NCBI RefSeq assembly: GCF_964340395.1
Contig: NC_135561.1
Span: 10,184,732 to 10,248,731 of the forward strand
Origin: Glandiceps talaboti
Taxonomy: Eukaryota; Hemichordata; Enteropneusta; Spengelidae
DNA: 64,000 bases
Direction: 5' to 3'
Position numbers and translations under genes: made by a program. Shown in pieces: positions 24,491 to 44,248 of this stretch. Position 1 is the first letter of the stretch. Each line of letters opens with the position of its first letter. The notes beneath the pieces were generated by a model. That model searched no databases, was not told the DNA's origin, and was given only the letters and a program-made list of their open reading frames with translations.

Positions 24491-26099
24491 TATCTAACAA
24501 AACAGATTTAACACATTTTGCAGCTCGTGCAACTTTAATGCTATTCAATCATAACTGACGTAATTTAGTTTTTTGCTAAGTTTAAGATTTGGTAAACCTC
24601 TATAGCAGGCATGCGGTGTCAGGAAAAGTACTAGTACTAGTACTAGTATATAAAATATGTTGCCATTTGGAGTAATGCAAAATACGTGGGAAACTAGTAG
24701 GCTCGTTTTATTTTGCATGCAGTGGCTACATTAAAGTGAACTTATACAGGATACTGATTTATGTTTTTGAATAATGAGCAATTCATCACTCGGTCTTCTA
24801 TTTAGCGCACCGTTCAAACGGATCCGTTAAGGCATTAGCTTTTGTTAATAGTTGTTGACAAACCATCCCATAATACTGTGCATATTGCTTAAACCGTTCA
24901 ATAACTCATGGCATATATTTGGGCCACTTTTAATGTTCACAGACTTCTACACATAATAAATTGATCCTGGCTGACATTTCACTTAATTGCAAGGCTATAT
25001 ATTTTCCTTCCATTATATATTATATAATTATTGTATATTCTGTGCACCATTGGATATTACTGCTAGTTGGTTTAATTATTGATTTAACAATTTCGCCAAA
25101 CATAATTAGTACTAAGGGAGTACTGACTATCAAAATAATAGAACCATAAGCAGGCCATTGTCCAAATGGCCTACGATGACATTTAATTGTGGAGTTTAGT
25201 ACCTATAGTTTGTTCACCGAGCCGAACCTTGTAAGCTGTCTAGTGTGAGAGTACACGACGCGCGTGTGTGCATCATATGGACTTTGTTCTACACGTTATG
25301 TACATTGTTAATTTAAGAGGGCGTTCAAAGTAGTACCACAGAAATATGAAGAATAAATGGTCAATCTGGGTCAAATGGAATTTCCAGTCACAAAGTACAC
25401 ACATTGAATGTGAGCAGAAATTTTCATTTGGTGTGAATCTGATTTACGTATGAGTAAAATAATGAAATGTAAGTGTTATGGAATTACTTATTTGTAAATC
25501 AGACGTACATATATACAAAAAATATATTGACTTTAAAATGTTTATCCTCTCACAGCTCTTTTCGATACAAGCTTGTACCGCGGAAGGTTAATGACTTGTG
25601 TACACCATTCTATACTGTGTGTTTCAATGTTGTTAATCTGTGTATAAATTATAATTAAGAATAAATCTAGTACATGACACAAACGCCGGTACGGGAAGGC
25701 AAAAATGATAAAATGTAACATGACAAGGAGGTTCAAACGATGTACACTTCTCTGGTTCTGTGAACCAATCACATTGCCTCCACGTAGCATGCGTCCAACG
25801 GGACTGTTGATATGAGTAACGGGGGGGGGGGGTGTTCCATTTGGCAGCCATGATATAAATCTGTCTGTTTCAGACATGCTTGACAATAGTGTACCTAATG
25901 ATACATTTACCTATAGGATACAACACGGTTCACCATTAATATATATTGGTTATAGCCCTTGTTAAGGAGAATTGTTGGTGGTTGGAGCTTTCAACTGTCA
26001 GAACCTTGTCAACTTATAAACGTTGTATGATCTTGTATAGGCCTATAGTACGTGATCTCATAGGAAAAGTAAATATTATAAAGATATTACTACGTTGAC

Positions 26100-26102
<3 letters not shown>

Positions 26103-26145
<43 letters not shown>
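26103..26145. repeat. CA microsatellite
   Basis: About 20 CA units in the SGNH-ACOX1 spacer. Confidence 0.95.
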
Positions 26146-26147
<2 letters not shown>

Positions 26148-26490
26148 GCACACTTACACTTTCAGATACAAATAAAACTTCATTCTGGAAATTTAGCTTC
26201 CCCACAACAGGGGACATAAGATATTTTGAATGTAGCTTATTTCAATCTTAAAGTAGCAGGAAAGAATGAATATTAATGCAGCGAACTTAAAAAGTAGCAA
26301 GTAAAATTTGAAAGTAGGCACTGATTATTGAATCCAAATACGAGGGAGCAGACAAGGGGTGCCTCGTCATGTCAAACCGCCTCTATATGGTTATAAATGT
26401 GTGCAGCCTCTCCACAAGAATCCTTTTTTTTTTTCTTTTTTTCTTCTTTTTTTTGTCTGTTTGTTTTTAAAACCATGTTGTTAGCTGTAA

Positions 26491-26550
26491 AGACTTACTC
26501 GTAATATTGTACACCCTGAACAATATCGAATCACATGTGGGTAAACATTT
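26491..26550 (-). repeat. dispersed repeat R1, copy b (inverted)
   Basis: The reverse complement reads TTTACCCACATGTGATTCGA, then TTCAGGGTGTACAATATTAC and GAGTAAGTC, matching copies a and c. Confidence 0.6.
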
Positions 26551-27248
26551 GTGTAGAAGTACACAATGTGGTACTGGTACAATAAATCTAATCACTGCCA
26601 GACAAATAGATTTTTGTCTGCACTCAAAAATCAACTACCTCATGCCATCATGATTTCAACCTTCTGTTGTGTTTACTTGTGGATACAATCGACCTCAGAT
26701 TACTAAAGATATAAAGCTTACAATCATTGGTATTTTAAATATGTTCAATCAATATATATTGTTGGTTGTCTGATCGATAAAACAATACATGCGGCGGCAC
26801 AAGATATACATGTACCTGGGAATTTGACACTTACAGTACAACAAATAGTTTTAGCTCATACACTGGAAGCTATTTTTTCTAGCTTGAGTTCGGCATTATT
26901 TTCTCACTTTTGACCTGCGACAATTTTTTTTTTCGAAAATTCTTCAACCCCCCCCCCCCCCCGAAATGTGTTGGTGTGCCCTTAAGATTCCCTAAGGTAG
27001 CAACTGCGTGAATGCTTTACACAATTTCTTCTGCTTCGTAAAATATTTTCATTTATCTAATTAACGTCACCTTTTTGGGGTCATTGGCTAACAACATGCA
27101 GTAGCCTATTGTGCCAACTAAAGTTTGTGTGACCCCTGATACTTGTCGAATTGGGTCACGCGCAGGGTCACACGTAAGCTAGCGGACATGTTGGACCTGG
27201 CACACAGTACTCCATAACACCACCCATCAACCAGTGTAAGTGTTAAGT

Positions 27249-35402
<8,154 letters not shown>

Positions 35403-37004
35403 GAGTTTAATATTGATTTCCGAGATGACTGTGGAAACCGTATTCATACCTTTGGATTTTAGAGTTAATAACAGCAAGTGACGGTTACATTGGGAAAACA
35501 AGCCTGTATGAACCAATGCCTTAGTAGTACACAGTTCAAATATAAATGCTATGAAATGAGGATTCTTTTGATCTAAAAAAAAAAAAACTGTGTGTTGTGT
35601 GTATATGTACTGTGTAGAATATTGACGAAAAAAATTAAACTACTGAATAATGATTGCCAAGACATACAGTGATATCAAACGTACTTTGACCATTTTGTAT
35701 GAAACAAGCCGTACATGTTTTCTAATATCATTATTACATCTTTCTTTTGATTTTTAGGGATTTTATTTTTTTATTTTTTTTTTGTTATATATTTTTTGTT
35801 CCTTTTGTCACAATTAATGTTGTCTATATTTTATGCACTAGAAAGAGAATGTGCTTTTTCAGTTGGAATTAATGAACAATATACTATTTTTCTTTAAATC
35901 AGAGGTCAAAAGTTTTTGAAAATGTAAATGTGCAATAGTTGGTTCATCCTTCACAATATGATTTTATTTAAAATGGTATATTTTATATGGAAAAATGTGA
36001 AATGAATGTTTACAATATTTACGACACCAACTCCGAATAACATGTACAATATTTGGAAAATTAAGATGAATCCAATTTTAATATGTATGATACATTCTGG
36101 TGAATCAAGACAAATATATTTTATGACATTTAAACAAGGTTATAATTTAATTCCTTTAAGTTGAAGCACCAAAGATAGTCAAAAATATAAATGTTAACAT
36201 TAAGTCCAAAGTCTTGGGAGGCCTATGATGCAAACAGGGAGAAAACCAGACTAAACAAGCCACACAAAATCAGGAAAGGTGACTAGTATGTCATTGCAGC
36301 AGATAATAAACGTCTTTCCCCAATCAAGCAAAAACTGAAATATTCAATAACTCGTCTTTCAGCAGAACAATCGTTCAATGGAACACATCCCACCAACCAC
36401 CCCCCCCCCCACCCCCGTCACTGAATTACCTTCGACATCATTTTTTGAGACAAGGCTTGGAGAACACAAAAATCGGTTGTATAGCTTGACCCTTGACCCC
36501 CATTGGTGTGACACTCTAAGGGGGTGGTTCCAATTATTGATGTAGCTAATAGACACCATTTCTTTGCCATTCATGAATTTGAAAATGGATAAGCGTTATG
36601 AAATACTGTACGTTTACTGAACAGTGTTTTGCACTCAAAATAAAACCCACAATAACTAACGCTAGAACTTTAGCAGCCATGGACACTTTTAGAAGTAATC
36701 AAAGCTTTCAAATGAAATGATATACTCGGGCATTGAGGAAAAGAAAGGTCCAGTTACAGCCATTAAAGCCATATATAGTCAAATTGTAATTTGTTTGTTA
36801 ATTTGTTTGTTTGTTTGCATGTGGTGTTGCAACGTCCTCATTAGGACGCTTACGGAATAGGGTACAACATTGATTATTGTTACTTCCGGTTCAAGGGTTA
36901 TATTACGACCTTGTACATGTATCAAGAACCGTTACCCCAAGCTCAAACTCAATATACGTACTTCGTCAGGGTGTACGTGTCCAGTTTTATTTTGAGTGCA
37001 AAAA
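35403..37004. other. ACOX1 3' flank and intergenic
   Basis: AT-rich in the first 700 nt (probable 3' UTR), then unique-looking sequence with a C-rich run at 36398-36416. No exon seen. Confidence 0.4.
35634..35639 (+). terminator. possible ATTAAA polyadenylation signal of ACOX1
   Basis: Variant signal 230 nt after the stop. No AATAAA occurs nearer; the next clear one is beyond 36.3 kb. Confidence 0.3.
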
Positions 37005-37114
37005 ATACCAACAAAATCCAGACGTACAGCGGAAGAAATACAGTGGAATTACCTTTCCCATCGATGAGTTAACGTCTATATAAAAACGGGAAACCAGAAA
37101 AAGACGTCACTTCG
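37005..37114 (+). pseudogene. relic of a duplicated ACOX1 first exon
   Basis: About 110 nt align with ACOX1 exon 1 (115 nt). The frame reads NPDVQRKKYSGITFPIDELTS against NPDIQRERDRATFPIEELTY, and the donor-like CG|GTAGGT is retained at the end. The ATG is ATA, the frame hits TAA after about 25 codons, and the 3' half is indel-ridden. No following ACOX exons are seen, so only the first exon was duplicated or survives. Confidence 0.7.
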
Positions 37115-37557
37115 GTAGGTGTTGTATATGGGTGGGGTAATCCAAAAATAGACCCATTGTTAGGTATATATTTCCAGTTACAAAAGTCCGGTCAATGTGA
37201 CTAAATGCGCTAGTGCTGTGAATGAAATTCTAAAGTATGAAGCCATATCCTATAACATCGACGCAAAGATTTAGGGATTTTTCAGATGAAGAGTCGACCT
37301 GTGTCTAGGGAATTATTTGTAGAAAAGCGACCCATTTGGGCGGCACATATCTTTATACCTTTCTATAGGCGTTCCCCCTGAAGTCAGCCATGCATGCTAA
37401 CCAAATCTGATCGATTTTACCGAGACTCCACTTCAGATACCATACCTATAATGTTTAACTTGTTTAAACTTAATTGTCATGCATTTACGTTATAGCATAC
37501 TCCTAGCCGTCGACATTCGTCATCTGCTGCTGCAATACGTACGACCACAGAGTGGAA

Positions 37558-38451
37558 ATGAACAGAAAACTGTTGTGGACTGCTGGAGCGGTAACTGTGG
37601 CTACTGCATCGTACATTGGATTACAGAAAGACGTACTTGGAAGGTTAGATACACAATTCATTTAAAGTTCAAAGATATGCAATAGTTCGTATCTGCATAT
37701 GACACGCTTAAAAAGGTCGGCACCTTTTATATCAGCACCCGGGGCGGTACTTTGGTGGGTAATAGGCACATATGTACCCTGTGGGACAAAACTTACAAGC
37801 ACAAACTCTACAACAAGCCAAAAACAGGGGTCAAATCGTCTGAGTGGTCCTGAGTTTTGAACACTTTTGATACACTTTCACTTGGTCTACTTTTGAATAC
37901 AAGAAGCAAGTCCTCAGCAATGTTTCGATGTGAATAGATTACATTTGTGTGTGTGTGTGTGTGTGTGTGCCTTAATTACCCTTCGGTTAATTTCATGTTG
38001 TTAATTTCATGTTGTTTATATCAGCATCCATCTCTAAAAACAATCGTTTATGAAACATAGTGATATGTTCTTAATCCCAGCAAGAAGACTGACTTTCCCA
38101 AAGACACGGTGATACTTCATCAGCCTTCTCGAAGTAGAGACATGCCGAGTATTTCACCCTTCCCAATGAAATTGGAAACCTATCTGAGATTCGCCAACAT
38201 CCCTTATGTGGTAAGTTGATAGTGTTGTGTGAACTTGTGTGCCTCATTATGGCAGTAGACAGGTATTGTTCAGAATTGGGTAATAGTAAATTAATGCCGA
38301 CAACACACTTTGCCATTCTACCAATTTTTGATTAGATAAAATTGTGTCAAAAGTACATACACAAGCCATATATATTATTATTCCTAATATTATTATTTGT
38401 TGTCGTTGTTGTTGTTGTTTTGTTTCGTTTTGTTTGTTTTTCTATGTTTTC

Positions 38452-38538
<87 letters not shown>

Positions 38539-40279
38539 ATCCTGATGTTATAGCTTACTCACATGTACGTCCTAACGAGTCAATGCTGTGTCCCTAAAAT
38601 TGCTGAAATGAATGTGTTAAATCTCAAATTCTTTGCCATGGCTAGATACATAAACTGCTGTACGAGAAAACATGAGGACTCAAAACAAACTTATTGGAGC
38701 TTCGATGTCCAACATCTCAAAACAACAAAGAACTCTTAGCACATCCACATGGAATGACCAGCGTATTTAATTGACAAAAAACTTAAGTCAACATCCTACG
38801 CCCAAAAACCCAATACGCATTTTCAACAGGTATTACGGACATACAACACATCTTAAAACTAATATGAGCGGTACTAAGTTTCTGGTATACGTCCATTGAC
38901 CCCTTACTACGAGGATCCATTCATGTTTTGACAAAGACAACTTAAGATATTAATAATTTTTCACTTCGATTTTAGGGAAGGGGTACCGTTATAGACAGTT
39001 TCACCAATGCAGTTCATCGTTATAGATAGTTTCACAAACACACACCAGCTTTTCATTTTGTGAAAACTATGATTTTTCGTTTCAGCAAGTACCTACTACG
39101 AAACCGTCACCGAAAACCAAGATTCCCTGGATTGAGTTCAATGGAGAAACCATCTCTGATTCCAGTTTCATTATTGAGTTTCTCAATGAAAAGTTCAAAG
39201 TGGATCTCAATAAACATTTAAGTCCTTCAGAAAGAGCTACAGCTAGGGCCTTTCAGAAAATGATGGACGAAAATTTCTATTGGTAAGCATCTCGAGAATA
39301 CACTTGTGTTGTTTCACAGATGTAACAATTTGCTGCATCTGATAGGCATACAGCGCTAACACACTTCATGATGGATAAATTACAGTATGTTATTACAGGC
39401 AAAAGTAACAGTGCTCTGTGCCAAACTGTTGTTCCATGGCGTAATGGGTAAAATTTGTGCTAAAAAATGTGCATTGAATGCAAAGTATTCTAAAGTATAA
39501 ATGTTTTGATGTCTGCAACTGATGTATGCATGATGGCATGTCATCAGTTCGTTTCATTTAGACAAATATCGCAAGAAACTGAAATGTAGCATGAACTGTT
39601 TCTAATTGGTTACTGCGTGATTGTATTAAACAGAGCCAGAGAATTGAAATGGGCAGTAACTGCACACACGCTTTATCTCCCATTCCGCTTGCTTCTTGAA
39701 CACATACTTTACTTACAATCAAATCAAAAATCTACCTACCCCACCTATTTTAGAATTGAATGTTATCGGAACCACACAATTTGTTATGCCTTTATAGAGT
39801 TACTCACTGTGTGGTTATTACTCACATCATACCAACGCTTGGCAATTATCATATTTTGCCGGTAGGACAATTGTGCATGCTAAATGGCTTGACAAACGTG
39901 CAGTTTCGCCATCATTTGTGCCTGAACATCCGATTTTGGATTCGTTGGTGGTAGGGTATTTAAGACGTAGTCTTAGAAAAATGATGTACGGTCAAGGAAT
40001 GGGTCGTCATAGTGAGGAAGAGATATATAGCATAGCTGATCAAGACATGGGGGCGTTCTCAGTGTTTCTAGGTGAGTTGTGTGAGAAGTTCATATGTCAA
40101 AAGTGAGCAAGGAAAGGCAGATTGCAACGATGAATGAAATTTCAATGAATAAGAAAGAGAGAAAAATGAATGGGACAGACATATACAGACAGACAGACAG
40201 ACAGACAGACAGGCAGACAGGCAGGCAGGCAAGTAGACAGACAGACGGACGGACGGACGGACGGACGGACGGACGGACG

Positions 40280-40329
<50 letters not shown>

Positions 40330-42378
40330 ACTTTTGATTGTGTTGATGGATGATCGGTCATGTATATAGGCATACACTTGCATATATAGTTCAACAATGG
40401 ACAGGACTCTCTTCCCAACTGTATATACCTATATATATCTTGAGTAATTGTATTTTGATAACTTACTACCCAAACAGACCACATTTAAAAGTTCACTTAG
40501 GTAGCTAGATGTGTTTTTTGTCTCCAAAAACGTTCTTTGTTACAAATTACATAAAATACAGGGCATGCAAATAATAATATTCTGTCAATGTTTATATTAT
40601 TTCTATTTCAGGTGACAAAAAGTTCATGTTTGGTGACGAACCCTGTGAAGAGGACTGTGCCATATTTGGACAACTTTCATTGGCTTTGTGGTTGATTCCT
40701 AATTCTCCTCAAGGTGTACTCCTAAAAGGTAAACGAACAAGATCAGTGTGTGCTTATGCCATGGGCAAAATGTCGACAACTCGCAAAGGTGACCCTATTT
40801 TTTCCATTTCTCATTACCCGACCGACTCAAATTTTCAGCTCTGACAACAAAATATTGGGGTTTTTTCGCCCTTAATATTTTGCGAAAATATGCCCTCTCT
40901 GGCAAGAATAAGCAAGTGTCAGAACTGTAGACGTCATCTAAAGTTATGGTGGGGGCGATAACACTTGTTTACGAACAGAGCATTTCTTTCGTGACGGAAA
41001 TTATTAATGCGGGGAGGGGCTGAGAACATGTCAATTGTGTAGAGAAGCTGAGAAAGGGCTTGTTACAGGTAACCAATAAAAAGAAGATAGAGAGGAGGAT
41101 AAGGAGACACGGGGGAACATGAAGATGATCTTTTTTTTTAAATCGACCAACCGACCCATAATTGCTAACATTTGAAGAAACTTGAACTAAAACGTCACTA
41201 TTTCTTGTTTCTGTTCATAGACAATGTAAAATGAACAAATTTGTGAACAACCTTTATTCATGATACCCGACCAGTGTTTAATAATTTCAGTATATTGAGA
41301 TCTGAAATTTTTTGTTGATTGAAATATAAGCCCTCTGTGGTTGGAGTGTCTGTGTTTGAAAGGAGTATATAATTTGATTTTCATAAATTACCTCGTTGCT
41401 ACCACGGGTTATCTACATTTAATCTTGGAGGGTCGGGGGGAATTAGGGGTCAAATTTTAAAAAATCAGGTCTCAGGGGAGGGCCATATTTTAGAAAATGC
41501 AAATTAGGAGAGGGTCACATACTACTTTGCCTAATTCTATTGTCTAATATTACATGTATTATTTCCGTTTTTTGTCATCTTATTGCTACAATCAGTTCCA
41601 AATCCTATTGCTGCCATTCGGGTTAGGGTTTGATACCATGATATCAATCTATATCAAGCAAATTGCTGCTGAGAACCATGTAATGAATTAATTGTTAGTT
41701 ATGGTGTGAGGAGAGGAGTAGGTCTCACAGTTGTAAAACGAGAACAGTTGGGCAAGACACTTGGGACAATGTTGGGGAGATGTTGACCTTGTTCAATGTC
41801 AGGAGTTTGACAATATAATCATTGGAAGTTGAAGTGTGGCCTTCAGTTCATCCAATGAGATCTAAATACAGGTGGTTATTAATTCAGTGCCTTCTCACTC
41901 AACCTCATGGTGGTAGTAGTAAGAAATAATCAATGCCTTTAACACTTTCAAGATGGTGGCAGCGGTGGGATTAAGTCCTTACTATTGATTCTGGGACTCG
42001 TGTCGATTTACATATCTGACAGCATTTAACTTTTAAAGGGGGAGGGTCATGTTTTAGAATAAGAAAGTTGGGGAGGACCACTTTTTAGCATAACTGAGTG
42101 GGGGAGCTTCACATTTTACACCAACATCCATGTTTGATTCTCCCGCTCCCCCTCCCCTTCTAATCAATGAAGGTTCCCTAAAATAGCATTTAAAAAACAC
42201 AATAATTATAACGTTTGTAGTATTTCTTTTAGGTAAATATAAGAACCTTGAAGACTATTGCTATAGGATGAAGGAACGGTTCTGGCCGGACTGGGAGCAA
42301 TGCATCATGGGTGATCAAAAGTTGAAAGGTTTCTTGCATTTTCCAGATTCGGATCCAACTTTATGGAAGGGAAAATGA
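37558..42378 (+). CDS. failed axon connections (FAXC)-like protein, copy A
   Basis: Exons 37558-37643, 38081-38210, 39086-39282, 39866-40071, 40612-40728 and 42233-42378 (882 nt, 293 aa). The order matches the FAXC/metaxin-type GST fold. It starts with an N-terminal membrane helix ([20 protein letters not shown]), then a thioredoxin-like half with [19 protein letters not shown] and [13 protein letters not shown], and [16 protein letters not shown]. The helical GST-C half carries [38 protein letters not shown] and [15 protein letters not shown]. Vertebrate FAXC has the same blocks ([25 protein letters not shown]). Drosophila fax acts in axon development; the biochemical activity is unknown and no catalytic GST residue is obvious. 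Exon 4 has diverged most ([12 protein letters not shown] instead of WTLAYYRWFGKN). AATAAA lies at 42432-42437. Confidence 0.88.
37947..37970. repeat. GT microsatellite
   Basis: About 12 GT units in intron 1 of FAXC-A. Confidence 0.9.
38454..38536. repeat. GA microsatellite
   Basis: About 41 GA units in intron 2 of FAXC-A. Arg/Glu-repeat open frames across it are artefacts. Confidence 0.95.
40188..40329. repeat. GACA/GACG tetranucleotide repeat
   Basis: (GACA)n interrupted by GGCA and a pure (GACG)n block in the middle, in intron 4 of FAXC-A. Confidence 0.95.
41410..42150. repeat. G-rich degenerate repeats in FAXC-A intron 5
   Basis: Phrases of the type GGGGAGGGTCATATTTTAGAA recur near 41415-41525 and 42035-42115 with varied spacing. 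No coding signal. Confidence 0.4.
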
Positions 42379-44248
42379 AGGAATATGATGCTGCTGGCAA
42401 CAAAGAAACACAGAACAATCTTAAAATTCTAAATAAAATTTAATTACATTTGTATGGAGTAGTCGATTTAGATATTTCGTTGAACAGTTTATTTCGTGAA
42501 CAGTTCATACTTTGTTCTTAAGAGTAGTGTGCATTACCTTTCTTGATTCATTTGAAATGTAAACACTGACATAACTATATATTGAAATGTTTTAATATGT
42601 CGTAACAAAAGCGACTTTGTGACTGACGAGTTTGTGGGAATGTGTCGAATGTAAACAATAAAAGGTGCTACAAATGGACATTGCCTTCAATCAAAATATG
42701 TGTTATTTGTAGATCTGTTACAGGAAGTTTGACCAATTCCCAGGCAATATTATAATGCCCTGGTCCTCACCAGAATTATATGTTCTCATTTTTTGTTGGT
42801 TTTGCCGATTGTATTGTGCATGTCTTCACTTTCTAGTGGAATAAAGTTCGATTTAATTTTAAAAATTACTAAACGCTGGCCTGGAATTTGAAAGACTTTT
42901 CAAAATGGCGAGAATTCGCATTGTATATAAAGGGCAAAAATGAAAGAGTTGGTTCAAATGTTACGGTAAAGTAGAGATTTACAAAGATTTACTACACAGA
43001 AACTTGTACCTTATTTTGTACTGTCTGTTTTGGGAACGTTAACATGTCTTCAGGACTTGTCAACATTTAACCCATGGTGCAAACTGCCATTGATTTTCCA
43101 AAACATCTCAAGCTATATCAGCTTGATCTGGCATTTAGATGAAAGCTGTATTCTACGTTTTGGGACGTAGTTATTTCCACAGTATTGCGACATGTTTTGA
43201 AGGTGCCTATACATGTAGTATGCTACTTATTGAAGCATACTTAGCCATCAATTGCAAGTAAACTGATAAACCAATCATTAACGTATACTAACTATATAAA
43301 TTTTTCGCAATACTATAGCTACCCATTCATTATTTGAATTTCATTTGACTTATTATTTTGTATGATTAGTAATCTAGTGATGGCATCAATGGAAAAAAGT
43401 CTTTCATTTACTTTAGTCTAGTAACACTTATTTAAGCTACCCTTATCAAAATTATTATTATTATATAATATTTATTTAATTATTATTGTTTTACAGTTAC
43501 GAGTAAGACACCCGGGTCGATGTACGTACTTCAAATTGTTCGATTTTGATATTTGACAGTGATGGTCAAGTCAAGTGATACAAATGGTAATTATACAAAC
43601 AGAAAGACAATAATATAAGATTATAATATGATGGTGAATGCAGAAATGTAACTTTTTTCTGGACACGTTACTTTCAAAAATAAATATATAGATGCCATTT
43701 CGTCAATACTGGCACTAGCATAGAAAATCGTCCATGTATTTCTTTTATCACTTTTCATCGTTTTTGTCCGATATCGCTAGATGATGATGATATGATTGAT
43801 GACTGATATTTTGGCAATTTGGCGACATCTTATTGCATGCTTCAAATTTCATATTACCTGGTGCACATATTGATGAGGTTCTATTAATTCTTAACAATCC
43901 TTACTTCAAATTGGACATGATTTAAATGGTATCTTTGTTGATGATAACAAAGGATAACGTATTTTATTATGTCTTGTGTAGGTATTTATTTTATAAACTG
44001 CAAAAGTGAAGAGCAAGTGACTAACATTCATCTTGAAAGAATAATATTACCGAAACCTTTAGTACACATGTATTGTTTTTATAGTCACCTAGGGAGCTCT
44101 ATTCGGAGTTTTCTCCTCCTAGGTCCTCCTGGTACCCATAATTTTAATTTTGTAACCATACGAACTTCAACCGTCATAATTTTATGTCATACCACATTCG
44201 TCTCTGTCGACATTCTTTTGTTTTAATACATAATACTACAACAGGGAA
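42379..44248. other. spacer between FAXC-A and FAXC-B
   Basis: 3' flank of copy A (AATAAA at 42432 and 42656), an ATT-rich patch at 43451-43490, and the 5' flank of copy B. No other exon seen. Confidence 0.4.

Larger units (their letters stand above)
23895..27248. other. intergenic between divergent SGNH and ACOX1 genes
   Basis: Head-to-head spacer of about 3.3 kb. No exon is recognised. It holds two copies of a dispersed repeat (near 24355-24490 and, inverted, 26491-26550), a poly-G run (25821-25832), a CA microsatellite (26103-26143), a T-rich stretch (26427-26455) and a poly-C run (26948-26962). Promoters of both genes should lie here, but I see no clear core element. Confidence 0.5.

Noticed and set aside
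36877-37083. 68-codon frame as a small gene
   Set aside because: Its end is the ACOX1 exon 1 relic and the rest has no support.
38344-38597. Arg/Glu-repeat frame
   Set aside because: GA microsatellite in an intron.
40068-40484. Cys/Leu/Ser/Val and Gln/Thr/Asp/Arg repeat frames
   Set aside because: GACA/GACG repeat in an intron, open on both strands by composition.
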